A stretch of DNA of 64,000 nt from Lineolata rhizophorae. Taxonomy: Eukaryota; Ascomycota; Dothideomycetes; Lineolatales; Lineolataceae. Positions 1-11,265 of the stretch are shown piece by piece (positions within the stretch are counted from its first letter, which is position 1; the number at the start of each line of letters is the position of its first letter). The stretch is from the NCBI GenBank assembly GCA_010093515.1, contig MU001678.1, positions 698,758 to 762,757 of the forward strand, given 5' to 3'. Made by a program: the position numbers and the translations under genes. A model generated the notes under the pieces. The model was not told the origin of the DNA. It ran no database searches and saw only the letters and a list, made by a program, of their open reading frames with translations.

Positions 1-3000
1 TTCTTCATATCCCAGAAAACGGCACGGCCGAGGTTGACATCGTGCCTCATGAGTCGCATACGGGAGTCGCGGGGCCAACACTTTTTGTTGCGGTAACCGA
101 TAACGTTCTCGAAATTGGGATCCGGTTGCTCCGTCAAGAAACGCTGGATTAGGTCGCGTGACTCCTCTGCCGTGAAGCGGAAGAAAATCCAAATGCGATC
201 AATGTAGCGCGTGTACAAACGGATCGGATGGCGCGTCTCAGCTGCGCGGTCCCGGAACTGCAAGAAGTCATTCGGGCTCTGTGGCGGACCTGCCATCTCG
301 CTGGCACGCTGAAGACCAAGGAGGAGCAGGTCAATTACCAGCCCATAGTACTGGAAGACGAAGGCAGAGAACTGAAGACCACGAATCAAGCCGTAGCTAT
401 TGACGTGGTTCATGTCCTTGTAGTTGAGCTGGACATTATTTTTTGACGTGATGTAGTCGGCGAGATTGTGGTCCATGATGAGTCGCAGGAGACGGTTGAG
501 GAAGGTCAGATCGATCTTCTCGTATACCTTCGACAGTTGTGTCTCGATCATCACGTTGCACTCGCCATCCTGGTATTCCCAGACCTTGTCTAGGTTGTTG
601 ATTCCCTGAGCCCACTTGTACACCAAGAGGGGAGGCACTTCAGAATCGGACGGTTTAATCCAGGCCGGGAAAAGGTGGCGCTGGTCAGCCTGATACCAGA
701 GGTACTGGTCGAGATATGCATCAGTGATCTTCTCCATAGGCTCGATATCGTACACTGGATTGATTGAGCTGTAATTGTCGTTCATGTCAATGCCGACTTC
801 TTTGAACGCGCGTTGGGTTAGCAAGAACCGCTTGATACGCGCCAATGTCGTTCCAGGAGAATCGTAGGCTTGCTCGATCAGTGCAAGTTCTTCGCGCTGA
901 CTCTGGTTTAGACGGCCCTTGACCGAATAAGCCTCGCGCAAACGTTCCAAAGCCAGAATGAGAATCTTAGTGTCGTGCTTGTACGAGACGCTAGGGAAGG
1001 GAATAGGCTGGAATTTCCTAGACTCCAACCAGTGGACTGTCGTCGTGAAGATAGCAGTCGCTTCTTCGGGCGAAACATACGGACCGTCCTTCATGTAGTT
1101 GTGCTGACGTTCTTGCTCGGCCTTTAACCACAACCGAGTGAGACGTCCCAAGTTCTTCTTCGCGACTGTTTTATCAACGGTTGCGCCGCGTCGAATGCGT
1201 TCGCGGTTGTAATGCGCGACCGAAATCCACCAGTCCGCCTTGCTCTTGACGTACCGCAAAATGATATTCTCAATCGGAGCAGGAAGGCCAGGTACCTTCC
1301 AGGGGATGTTGCTTTTCCAGCAGCGCCAAGCCTCGGAAAGATGTTGCAGGACGGTGTTGACCTTGTTCTGCTTGATGCCCTCAGGCATCATGTCCATCAA
1401 GTCCGCCATGACAGATGCACGCAATTCGAGATCAAAATGTGACTCGACACGCTGCTTTGTCACCGTCTTTGCCACACCTTTGCTGTGACGCCCTTCAAAT
1501 TGCCTAGATAGCAAGTTCCCTAGCCAACGCTCAAGAAGCGGGATGATGCCACGCATGAAGAAGAGCCACACCCTCCACGCCGGAGCCCAGAAACCGCAGC
1601 CAGGACCTTTGCCAACAGGACCGGAGTTGAAACGATAGTAGATGAGATGCTTCAGGTCTTTGCAAGAGCGAATCTGATGCATAAGTTTGTACTTGTAACG
1701 GTACATGCCTGTCAACTGGCCGACGTGGTTGAAGGCGTAGAGAATCCCATCCGCAAGTTGGAAAGCATCGATGTTGCCCAGGCGATATTGCACATGTGCG
1801 TCAACGATGAGCTTGGTCAAACGCAAAATCTCACGCATGAGATGGAATGCATTTCCGAACCGTGACTTCTTGCGCTCCTTGGTGGTCAACGTCTTGATGG
1901 GCTTCAGGTTAAAGTTATAATCCAGATGAAGGTAAGTCAGGTTCTTCCGGTGAATGAGTAGGTTGAGCATATTGAACCCTTGTCGACAGACTTGAAGACC
2001 GGCCTCAACCCAGTCAATGGTTGTCTGCTGGAAGAATTTCGTCGACTTCAAGGTCCGCATCAAGTCCTGCTTATTCTGCGCCTTCGGGGGCCTCTTGTGC
2101 AGTTCATTCAAGACGAATGTTTTCAGCAACTTCTGGTACGATACCCGAACTTTCACAGGCTGACCCTGGGGTACATGCTCCAGGTACCACTGCTTGACAA
2201 GAGGCACATCCTGAGCGCGAACCATACGGCCAGACCTCCGATCAAAGGGATACGGAGCCCACCAGAGGGCAATGGCGGATGCAGTATCGTCGGTGTAAAG
2301 GTCCTCATCAGCCATGAAAGGCTCGAGACCCGGGGGAAGCTCAAACTCGTCGTCCTCCATATTACCAGGTCCGAATATCTCATCTTCGTGACTCACGGTA
2401 AGGTTCTTCGGCGCAACGGAGCGAGATGATATCGGGTTGATGACGGGATCGAAGTAGAAAGCCGGTAGACTGGGGTCTTCGGCCCGCACGTACACCACCT
2501 GGGGGTGCGAATACCAGGATGTACGTACGCTGCGAGGGAGAGAGTTGTAAAGGTAAGGGAAGGAGACTCGATACTCGGTACGAATCGGAGCTCGGAAGAT
2601 GATGCGGTCAATAGCGTTGAATTCGCCAAAATCCTCGTCGTTAGGATCGACGTCCTTGTAGAGCGGCTCGAATCGAGGGCCACCAGGGATAGCGACGTTC
2701 AGCGCCTTGGCCGTCAAAAAGCTATTTAAATCGAACATATGGAAGTAGTTCTTATCCACCACGTCACTGAGGAGTTGGTGGCTGAGACGGAAAAGCGTTG
2801 CCATCTGAGGCAACGTCAAGTTCCACTCCCTATAGCTTGGGCCGTTGACGTGTGGCGTGTCCAGCAACGGCCGGTGATCGTAGAACCACTCATACACAGG
2901 TCCATCCTCGTTCTCGTCCAGTTCCATCTGAATGGGCTCGCCCGGTTCCACATCCTCGATATTTTCGGTCCATGACAAGGGCGGTTCCTCGTCATCGAAG

Positions 3001-3545
3001 GGTGGGAATCGCATACGCTTGAAGTGCCTTCGGTCGCTCTTCTCCCTCCGCATGCACACCCACATCGTCGCCCACTGCGCATGGAACACTGGTTCGATGA
3101 CCCTCGGTACCTCGTTCACCAAGGTCAAGCATCCATTAACGTGGTACAAGACCTTGACCTCGCGTGCCGATTCCCAAGGCATGGGCATATTCTCTAACAG
3201 CTTCAAAACCGCGTGCGGCATGAACTTCAGAGCACCCAAATAACTGCGCTTGTCGCTCGAAAACTTCTTCTGTGACACGTCGCCGATGTCGCGCACGATC
3301 TTGCGCAGGTGCTCCGGCGGCATGTCCGACTTCTGCGTTTCCACGAAGCCCCCCTGGCGCTTCTCGCCAAATCGACCGCGCCTAGTCCGCAGCCAGTCCT
3401 TCTTTTTCTGCGCAAACTTGGCTTCCTGTGGGTTCGTTGGCGGCTTGTAGCCCGGCGGCGGAGGCGCGGCAGACATGCTTGGAGGAGCAGTGCCGGGAGG
3501 CGGAGGGGGCCCCCAGCCCGGTGGTGGAGGTGGGATGCCAGACAT
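1..3545 (-). CDS. PRP8: Pre-mRNA-splicing factor Prp8 (N-terminal half, cut by the window edge)
   Basis: Prp8 is the scaffold of the U5 snRNP and of the spliceosome's catalytic core in the nucleus. The minus-strand frame is open for about 1,181 codons from the ATG at 3545 to the window edge, with no stop or intron seen. It begins with the usual proline-rich tail ([12 protein letters not shown]) and then has typical Prp8 stretches: [20 protein letters not shown] (about residue 50), [16 protein letters not shown] (about 115), [20 protein letters not shown] (about 175), and near the edge [20 protein letters not shown] followed by [16 protein letters not shown]. This covers the PRO8NT, PROCN and RRM-like regions. 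The reverse-transcriptase-like, endonuclease-like, RNase H-like and Jab1/MPN parts lie outside the window. The full protein is usually about 2,350 aa, so half is present. It is transcribed divergently from the eL34 gene. Confidence 0.97.
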   Translation of the reverse strand, partial: MSGIPPPPPGWGPPPPPGTAPPSMSAAPPPPGYKPPTNPQEAKFAQKKKDWLRTRRGRFGEKRQGGFVETQKSDMPPEHLRKIVRDIGDVSQKKFSSDKRSYLGALKFMPHAVLKLLENMPMPWESAREVKVLYHVNGCLTLVNEVPRVIEPVFHAQWATMWVCMRREKSDRRHFKRMRFPPFDDEEPPLSWTENIEDVEPGEPIQMELDENEDGPVYEWFYDHRPLLDTPHVNGPSYREWNLTLPQMATLFRLSHQLLSDVVDKNYFHMFDLNSFLTAKALNVAIPGGPRFEPLYKDVDPNDEDFGEFNAIDRIIFRAPIRTEYRVSFPYLYNSLPRSVRTSWYSHPQVVYVRAEDPSLPAFYFDPVINPISSRSVAPKNLTVSHEDEIFGPGNMEDDEFELPPGLEPFMADEDLYTDDTASAIALWWAPYPFDRRSGRMVRAQDVPLVKQWYLEHVPQGQPVKVRVSYQKLLKTFVLNELHKRPPKAQNKQDLMRTLKSTKFFQQTTIDWVEAGLQVCRQGFNMLNLLIHRKNLTYLHLDYNFNLKPIKTLTTKERKKSRFGNAFHLMREILRLTKLIVDAHVQYRLGNIDAFQLADGILYAFNHVGQLTGMYRYKYKLMHQIRSCKDLKHLIYYRFNSGPVGKGPGCGFWAPAWRVWLFFMRGIIPLLERWLGNLLSRQFEGRHSKGVAKTVTKQRVESHFDLELRASVMADLMDMMPEGIKQNKVNTVLQHLSEAWRCWKSNIPWKVPGLPAPIENIILRYVKSKADWWISVAHYNRERIRRGATVDKTVAKKNLGRLTRLWLKAEQERQHNYMKDGPYVSPEEATAIFTTTVHWLESRKFQPIPFPSVSYKHDTKILILALERLREAYSVKGRLNQSQREELALIEQAYDSPGTTLARIKRFLLTQRAFKEVGIDMNDNYSSINPVYDIEPMEKITDAYLDQYLWYQADQRHLFPAWIKPSDSEVPPLLVYKWAQGINNLDKVWEYQDGECNVMIETQLSKVYEKIDLTFLNRLLRLIMDHNLADYITSKNNVQLNYKDMNHVNSYGLIRGLQFSAFVFQYYGLVIDLLLLGLQRASEMAGPPQSPNDFLQFRDRAAETRHPIRLYTRYIDRIWIFFRFTAEESRDLIQRFLTEQPDPNFENVIGYRNKKCWPRDSRMRLMRHDVNLGRAVFWDMK

Positions 3546-4043
3546 GATGCTGAGATTCGTAGGATCGATAAAGACAGGAGGAGTGTATGAGGTCGTTCGT
3601 AAGCCGCTCTACCGCTGGATATTGCTGCGTTGCGAGCAGCAAATGCTGGCGGCGCAGCGGCCAAGAGCCCCTCGCCCAACGCGAAAGCTCTGCGTCCTCA
3701 GAAGCAGGCGGAAGTATTAAATAAAAGTAAGTGAGAAAAAGAGAAAGAGTGTGTTAGCTAGAGAACACTAGAGCCTTTCACCTCGTGATGCGATGGAAAA
3801 TGATCCAGCCGCGATGAGGGATGACAGTGTAGGTGCCAGTGGCGACGTGAAGCAGAAGATGGTCGCGTCTGCAGGAGACTGCGCTCGGCGTCGGCGTAGC
3901 TGTTTTTCCGGCGCCGGAAGCGAACCCGGGCTACAACCCACAAACACCACCAAATTCGGCCGGCCGCTCAGAGAAACGACGACGCATCTCTCTGGACCAC
4001 CACCGCCGCCTTTCCCTTCCACAACCCCCACAAATCGGCCATC
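3546..4043. promoter_or_regulatory. Divergent promoter region between PRP8 and RPL34
   Basis: This 498-bp gap separates two highly expressed housekeeping genes that point away from each other, so it must hold both promoters. There is an A-rich stretch near 3718–3760 on the PRP8 side. A strongly C/T-rich stretch (about 3998–4040) lies just before the eL34 start, as is common for fungal ribosomal protein genes. No TATA box is obvious. The small open frames here look like chance. Confidence 0.6.
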
Positions 4044-4803
4044 ATGCCGTCCAACAGGTTGACATACGTGAGTTTATGTCTGCGCTTGCACGCTTTCTTT
4101 GCAATCTTCGGAGGGACCAACTAACAATTTCGACCTAAAGCGCAAGAGGCAATCGTACGTTTACCGCCCAAGTTTTCCATCGCACGATCAGCCCTACGTA
4201 GCCTTTCCTGCGCGCGACTCAACGATATGTGATATTGACATTTTGCGCGAACAAACAGCTACAACACCAACTCGAACAAGGTTCGGGTTATCAAGACGCC
4301 TGGTGGTGAGCTGCGGTACCTGTACATCAAGAAGAAGCCGAGCGCACCCAAATGCGGTGACTGCGGCATCAAGCTCCCGGGTGTAAGTCGGCCATATCTC
4401 TGGGAAACCTGTCGGGGGATGTTTTGGGGATTATACAATAGATATTGGGGCATGACGAGAGAAGGCAGATATATGGGGATACCAAACGTTGAGCGGAGCC
4501 GAAGCATGATCGAAGGATCTCGCACAGAAAGAGATGGTAGTGAGCGGGCTGACGTTACGGCTGATGGGGCCTCGATAATGGTTCAACGTCCTTGGTTTGC
4601 TAATGCACATCCTCCATTAACAGATCCCGGCCCGGCGACCCCGCGAATACGCCACCATGTCCAAGCCCAAGAAGACCGTCCAGCGTGCCTACGGTGGCTC
4701 CCGCTGCGCCAACTGCGTCAAGGATCGCGTCGTGCGCGCCTTCCTGATTGAGGAGCAGAAGATCGTCAAGAAGGTGCTCAAGGAGTCGCAGAAGAAGCGT
4801 TAA
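4044..4803 (+). CDS. RPL34: 60S ribosomal protein eL34
   Basis: Structural protein of the large ribosomal subunit. Four exons fit in phase: 4044–4067, 4141–4154, 4259–4382 and 4624–4803, giving 113 aa, the normal family length. The introns begin GTGAGT, GTACGT and GTAAGT and end in AG; the first has a CTAAC branch site at 4121. The protein starts [20 protein letters not shown] and carries the two CxxC pairs of the eL34 zinc site (CGDC at about residue 46, CANC at about residue 83). The end is lysine-rich (VLKESQKKR). The second exon is only 14 nt, and introns crowd the 5' end, as is usual for ribosomal protein genes. Confidence 0.96.
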
Positions 4804-5654
4804 AGGGGCGGAAGAGAAAAGGAGATTAGATGCGGGGTGCTTAGGCTGATGGAATGGGATGGGCGATGGTGGAGAGCGCCAACGCCATGACCCTGTGGTT
4901 CTTTTCCGAATAGCAAATGCATGGATGGGACAACATTTTTTTTTTTCACCATGTTCCGGCCGGCCAAAGGTAGGGCCCGTGCTGGCCGGTCTTGTCTGGC
5001 AAGCCGTTCTCGTAGTGCCAGGCTGGAGGTATTATAGTTTTCAATACAAAAGCTATAATTCCCACCAATAGGCTGATCCTATATGAAATGGACCGCTTCG
5101 TCTATGTCGCGAATCACTCAAGCATACGATTTGAGGCCATCCTGGACGCGTTCGTAAGGTCATGATCATCATGACAATCAGGCTTGAGAATATTATTCAC
5201 AACTTGGGTATCTGACAACCTGAGCCCGCAGTATAAAAGCTATATACATGAAGTCCTAGCAGGTACTTCTTCCGATCCCTACATTAAATCATTTCGGCAG
5301 TCTTCAAATCCGCTCAACATACATCTTAAAATTAAGGCCTAAGAATAGAAATTGGGGGGAGAAGAAAGTATGAGAGCTTGAAGTTTGCATCACTTACCTT
5401 AGCGGTAGTTCATGACTACCACATCCCACACAAACAGAAGAAACCAAAGAGGACGCTACCAACGCCTCGAGCAGTCTACCAACCTAACCTTGCACCAACT
5501 CCAATTTTGTGCACACGAGGTCCGTATTCCAGTCCTCACCATTCTCTCAAAATCTTGACATCGACTTCGGCGCTCTTAACACCAGCCCCAGATATCCAAA
5601 ACCAGAACACGCACAATCCCCACAGTACATCCCTACACGCCACACTCCCAACTT
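4804..5654. other. Convergent intergenic region (3' ends of RPL34 and the Leu3-like gene)
   Basis: The two flanking genes end towards each other here, so this stretch should hold both 3' UTRs and poly(A) sites. There is a T-run at about 4937–4946 and an AT-richer part from about 5040 to 5420. The plus-strand open frames beginning at 5378 and 5509 run into the antisense of the Leu3-like C-terminus and show no family features. I see no separate gene. Confidence 0.5.
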
Positions 5655-8279
5655 TCACACCCCTCCCCAAGTCATTCCCCCCATCGACCCATCAACCCCA
5701 TCCAAAAACCATCCCAGTGTATCAAACATATCCGACGCATTCGGATACGCGAACCCGGCCGAGGCCCCACCAATGCCGTTCCCGCCCGGCAAGCCCAAAC
5801 TCGGCAACGCCGGCTCCATGGACGTCGAGGACTCGCTCAGCGGCGCCACCGCCGCGCCTAGCACGCGCACGGGCGTCGACGACGACGACGCCTCCGGATT
5901 CGTCGGGTTGTTGACCGCGTTGTCGAGGTTGCCGGCGGCGGACTTGCCCTGGATCTCGTCGCGCCAGCGCCAGACGGAGTCGAAGACGAGCGACATGCTC
6001 TGGCGGCAGCGGACCCTGAGCTGGAGGCTGTCGTCGACGTCGACGGCGCCGGGGCCGACCGACGTGGCCATTGTGGGCGTGTTGCCGTTGGTCGAGGCGC
6101 TCTGCGCCGCGGGGCTGGCGCGCCAGAGCTGCGCCAGCACCTCGGCGAGGCGCTGTGGTAGGTCGTTGTTGGTCACGGACATCTCGCGGATCGATTGGAT
6201 AGTGCCGGTCAGGAGGCGCTTGCCTTCGTCGACGAGGCCCGGCAGTTGCCGCGCGAAAAAGCTGTTGAGCAGCTTGAACAGCGTGAAACCGGCGGCGAGC
6301 GTCATTTGCATAAGGTAGTTCGTGGCGTAGATGAGGGAAGATTCGCCGCCGCCGATACCAGGGGTGCCGTCGCGCAGACTGAAGACCATCTCGAGGAAGT
6401 TCTTGGTCGCGTGGTAGAGCTGGAGGAGGTCGGAGCGGTAGGTAGAAGCGGATGAGGTGTCGAAGAAGGCCCAGAGACGCAGGTGTAACGAGGCCGAGTG
6501 AAGGTACAGCGTATCCGTAACTACAACCTCCGAGTTAGGAAGGAAGATGAGGTTACAAAAATGCACGAGAACATACCAGTCAATGGCAGCACACCGTTGG
6601 TAAGACGGGACTCTAGATCGGCCAGGTTCTGTGCTAAAATGCTTGCCATATTGGCGCGCTCGTCATCGTTGGTCATGCGGACACTCTCGCTCTGGCTGCT
6701 GTAAAGAGACTTTGTCACAATGTTGCAAAATCGCGCGATTTCGAGCCGTGCGCTGAGATCTTCAGGAATCTGATACATTTCCTGTCCGCGCTCCTGTGCG
6801 CGCGGTGCCAACGTAGGACCGTAGATGGTTTGGGAGGGCTGACCATAACCCGTTGACACACTAGAATTCGGTAGGATAGCGATTAGCAACTTTTTTTCGC
6901 ACACAGTAAAGTCACGAGGCCCTTCTTTTTATTGGCTTCGGCTTACCTCTGCGCAACAATGTTGCAAGCCGTCCACGTCCTCACGCGATCTTGGATGTCT
7001 TCCTCTTGAAGACGAACATGAAAACGTGAGAAATCTTGGGCGTGGGACGGGTGATGCAAACCTATCTGCATCGCAATTTGCATCATCAAGCCGCAATACA
7101 TAAAAGTAGGATCTGAAGAGGTGCTACTGGTTGGGAATGGCCATGCACACAACAAGCATAGTGCGCGCACAATATGATGGTCTTGAGGTACTTTAGACAA
7201 CTGCGTCCACAGTAGCCGCGTAAACGGCCCCGTCATTTTTGTCAACAGATCCGTATCGGGCTGGAAATGCCGCGACGCAATCGATATTATCGTCCAGAAC
7301 AAAATTTGTGAGCTTGCAAAGTACTGGTCCGGTGATTTTGTGTTATCCAGGAGTGGTAGGAACGGGTGATAGCAGTTCCAGTACTCCACGAAGAGTTCTT
7401 GGATACGGTCAGGGGCAAGCACCACATCCTCAAGGCTGCGAATCAATTGGCGGGCGTTGGGACTAGCACCGTAACCTTCGATACCCTGCTTAAGATCGAG
7501 CAAAGAGCCCGCCGCCTCATGTGATCCCAAGAATTGCTCCGGCCCTGCCGGGAGACCAGAATATATCGCCGAGTTTGGTGTATTGTGAGACGGATTGCTT
7601 CCGACCAGAGAGACGTTAGGCGGGCCGGCCATCTGCCCGCTAAGAAGCTGATTTTGTTGGCGTAGCAACTCGATCTCACGCTCCATCTCCAGATGACGGC
7701 TGCGTTTCGCCACGCGCTGAAAGTTGTCGTCGATGCGACACTCGAGGTTCTGCTTTTTGCAGCGCGAACAGGGCTCGAAAGGTTCTTCTTGGACGTTGCA
7801 TCGCAGCTATACCGCTGTTAGCACGCAGCACACATTCAATGATGCAGTAGCCGAATGCCTGAAGAGTGACTCATACGCCGTCGAGGCGCAAACATATCTC
7901 GCGATAGTGGCGTGGAAACACGTACCTTCTGCTGCTTGCATTGGTTGCAAGCCCTCTTGTTACACGCCCTCTTTGAGCCCGTTCCGCCCGTGGTGTGCCT
8001 ACGTCGACCCTGGCCTCCTGTCTCGAGCTCGTCGCCTGCTAGCAGAAGGTCTTCGTCGTGATGGATGCTGCTTGAGGGAGAGCTCTCTAGTCCGGCATTG
8101 CTTATTGTCCGCTTGCGCGCGCTGCCATTGTGCTGAAGCTGGGCGCGCGCGCTGGTCGGGCTGACGCTCGACGCCGCCGTCGCCGTCGTGTACTGGGAGA
8201 CGCTGCCATTGCGCCCGTGCTGCGGCCCGGCCCCCCCCAGCGCGACGCTGCCTCCTCCGCCGGCGGGCGACCCGTCCAT
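5655..8279 (-). CDS. Leu3-like Zn2Cys6 transcription factor
   Basis: Likely nuclear regulator of branched-chain amino-acid synthesis, by family resemblance to yeast Leu3 and Aspergillus LeuB. Four exons fit in phase: 8279–7926, 7806–6947, 6860–6577 and 6520–5655, giving 787 aa. The zinc cluster is split by the first intron. It reads CNQCKQQKLRC (about residue 111) and then, after VQEEPFEP, CSRCKKQNLEC. It is followed by the Leu3-type linker FQRVAKRSRHLEMEREIELL, a short coiled coil. The middle region has the fungal_trans pattern (residues about 230–500), with FWTIISIASRH and NIV-AQSVSTGYG across intron 2. The N-terminus is low complexity. An odd point is a tandem KRACN-KRACN directly before the cluster. 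The start is the first in-frame Met; a further upstream exon cannot be excluded. Confidence 0.85.
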
Positions 8280-9554
8280 GCGCTCCCGCTAGTTCCTCAG
8301 GGCCGTCTTCAGGACTCGACCGCGATGCGCCGTGCCTGGGTCGGAGGTACGACAATACTGAGGGCGGCACGGGCTGTCGGTTGCTCGGGTCGACTCCGGT
8401 GTCGGTGTCTCGCAGTGGGGGACGACGCGCCGACGGCGCCGATTGAGGAGCACGAACGTTTTTGTGGTGCGGGGCCGGCTTGGATGGCGGCAATGACTCG
8501 ACAGGCGGACGCTGTCGGTGCCAAGAGGGCGAGAGGCCCGCGGCGCGGGCGGTTCAGTGGGCGTTAACCGAATGGCCGCCCTGCTGCATAAAGAGAGGAC
8601 AGAGACAAGAACTGACCGGGCCTCACTCAGCTGGCAGCTGGATGACAACCGACACTTCGTTCGAGCTTCCCCAGGCCGCTACTTCTCCTACCCTCTGTTT
8701 GACATTGAGTCCTGCTGTCTAACATGCCACGAGAACAGCACGGTAGGACTCGGGGAAGAGGATCTGGGTCCTTACTCACTAACAGTACACTACTGCTCGG
8801 CGGGCTCACAGCAATCAGTTACTAATTCCGGGGTCTGCAGTCCACATGTCGATGCGACCTGTGGTCCCGTGCTCTGGCGCAAGGCAGTCCGGCACAAACA
8901 CGTAATTTCCAGAGGAAATCGACCAATCGTCTACCAGGACTCCTAGCGCATTCTCTAAATCTACCATGAAGACGCTCATTTGCTCCACGGCCCCTGGAAG
9001 CACGTCCGACGATATCCGTTCCTCGAGCGTCTACCGGCGAAGCGGGGTCGCTTGAACGGTGCTCTCAAGCCTTCGTAATTGAAAAATTGGAGTCAACGAC
9101 ATCAGTCTGGCCAGGCATGCTCGTGCCACCTTGCCACTCGCGCCGGATATGTCCCGGGCCAGAATCTCAGCCTGAGGCGGCTTATCGTTGCATTGCCGGT
9201 GAATATGCAAGATAACGTTAGGCCTAACGTTATAGGCCACGAGTGGCTTCCCGGGCAAGGCGAGTAAAGGTGGTGGTGGCTTCCGCAGATAACCGCAACT
9301 GCTTCATTATTGACGAATACCGTGGCCAAACTAGAATGATAAACCACCCAAGGCAGGAACGACGTGGTTGTAACAGATCGTCGACGATAAGTTGAAAAAC
9401 GTATTTAAATTGGACCGCCAGCCACAATTACCATTCGGCTTGACTGCCTGAGATCGCAACCATCTTCTCTGTTCTCTGTCGTGGTGGCAAGCAACCTCGT
9501 AGCTTCCCCCATCTTTGACAAGCGCGCAGCTAGTGAAGCCGCGATCTTTTCAAA
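8280..9554. promoter_or_regulatory. Divergent upstream region of the Leu3-like and proline dehydrogenase genes
   Basis: This 1.27-kb gap holds the promoters of two divergent genes. The part next to the Leu3-like start is very GC-rich; the part near the dehydrogenase is AT-richer (for example a TTTAAAT at about 9403–9409). A 22-bp perfect palindrome lies at 9212–9233 and is listed separately. I found no Leu3-type CCGG-N2-CCGG site. Open frames here show no recognisable protein features. Confidence 0.5.
9212..9233. repeat. 22-bp perfect palindrome
   Basis: The two half-sites are ATAACGTTAGG and its exact reverse complement, joined without a spacer. Each arm also contains a smaller palindrome, AACGTT. 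It lies in an intergenic region about 320 bp upstream of the proline dehydrogenase start and about 930 bp upstream of the Leu3-like start. It could be a binding site for a dimeric regulator, or only a cruciform-prone sequence. Confidence 0.8.
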
Positions 9555-11103
9555 ATGGGATCCAAATTACTACGTCCTCCGCATTTTGAAAAACCAATTG
9601 TCCTTACAATTCCCGCTCAAGCCAGGCGCTGCGTCCACACCAGCAAAATCCGGCATCATGCCACAGCCGCCACGACAACAGCTACACCCACAACCCCAGC
9701 TTCTCCGTCACCACAAAGACCGACGCCAGATCTTTCACCGCTGCCCCTCTCGTCCCTCCTCCGCACATATCTCATAACTGCCATGTCCTCTTCTCCAGCG
9801 TTACTTTCCGCCTGCTTCACCGTGCTGAACGCCCTTCTCCGTTCCAAATCACCATTGACAAACGTCGAGAAGAATCCAATTCTGAGCGCCATATTGAAGA
9901 ATACGTTTTACGCGCAGTTCTGCGCCGGAGAGAACGAGGCAGAAGTGAGGCAGACGAGGAGAAGGCTCGGGCAAATGGGATATGACGGCGTGATTCTGGA
10001 GTATGCCTTGGAAGTTCTGGAGGCAGGCGAGAAGGGAGTCACCGAGGAGGAAGAAATGAAAGCGATCGAGAAATGGAAGAAAGGGTGCTTAGATTCAGTC
10101 TCAATGGCAGAGCCTGGAGATTTCCTAGGCCTCAAGTAAGTTTACCCATCGCCACAAGCTTCGACCTTTGCGTCCTGGGACAATGAATACTCACCACTCG
10201 ATCAGATGGTCCGGCCTCGGCCCCGGCGCCCTCTCCCTCCTCAAGTCCGCCCAGCCCCCCACCCCCGCCATCGCCTCCGCCATCTCCACCGTCTGCACGC
10301 TCGCCTCCACCCGCTCCGTCGGCCTCCTCCCAGGCGCCGAAGAATCCGGGACCAACCCCGGCATCGACGCCTGGACGCTCTCGCTGCAGCGCAGCCTGAA
10401 CCGCAACCCGTCCGGCAAAGCCATCATGTACTCGACGTACCAGGCGTACCTAAAGACGACGCCAGCCACACTAGCCGCGCACCTCGAGACGGCCAGTCGC
10501 GAGGGCTTCACCCTGGGCGTCAAGCTCGTGCGCGGCGCGTACCTCGCCGGCGAGCAGCGCCGCGGCCTCGCCTGGGACACCAAGGAGGAGACGGACTGCT
10601 GCTACGACGAGCTGGCCGAGCGTCTGCTCCGGCGCGAGTACGGCGGCCTGCTGCAGCCGCCGGCGGACACGGGCCGTAGCGCGCGCGCCGAGCGGCCCGC
10701 TTTTCCCCGCGTGGACCTCGTCCTCGCGACGCACAACCTGGCGTCGGTGCGTAAGGCGCAGGCGCTGCGCGCAAGGCAGGCCGAGCGCGGCGAGGAGCGC
10801 ATCCCGCTCGCGTACGCGCAGCTGATGGGCATGGCGGACGAGGTGAGCTGCGAGCTGCTGCAGGCGGTCAAGGCGGCGGAGCGGGAGCGGAGGGAGCTGA
10901 AGGAGGCGGGCAAGGGGGACGAAGCGGTCGATGTGCCCAGGGCGCTCAAATGCTCGACGTGGGGATCCACGGCAGAGTGCTTGAACTTCTTGTTAAGGAG
11001 GGCGGCAGAAAATAGGGATGCGGCGTCGAGGACGGCGGATACGAGGGATGCGATGGGGAGGGAGATTTGGCGGAGGACGAAAGCTTCCGTGGGACTTTCT
11101 TAG
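9555..11103 (+). CDS. PUT1: Proline dehydrogenase, mitochondrial (Put1 type)
   Basis: FAD enzyme that oxidises proline to pyrroline-5-carboxylate on the inner mitochondrial membrane, the first step of proline use. Two exons, 9555–10135 and 10206–11103, with a GTAAGT–CAG intron, give 492 aa, close to the family length. The N-terminus is rich in Arg, Ser and Thr and suits a mitochondrial presequence. Family motifs include FYAQFCAGE (about 115), the barrel stretch YSTYQAYLKTTP, LGVKLVRGAYLAGE (about 320), DLVLATHN, AQLMGMADEVSCEL and near the end WGSTAECLNFLLRRAAENRDA, which carries the paired arginines of the substrate site. Part of exon 2 (about 10,560–10,800) is extremely GC-rich. It is divergent from the Leu3-like gene and converges on the Ted1-like gene. 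Confidence 0.93.
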
Positions 11104-11265
11104 ATGGGTGGACGAGGCTAGTATCCGTAAGACAGCGATTCTATAGTCCTGAAATTTTAGTCCCTCGCAGTAGTAGAAAATCGGCATGGTCTGGGGTCCA
11201 TAGAGTTTATATATTTACTTTCCAGAGGGAGTCGCCTAGTATCCTCGTTGTCTTAGAGTCAGAAT

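Noticed and set aside
5378-6318. Plus-strand open frames of 178 and 269 codons
   Set aside because: They overlap the last exon of the Leu3-like gene in antisense and have no family features.
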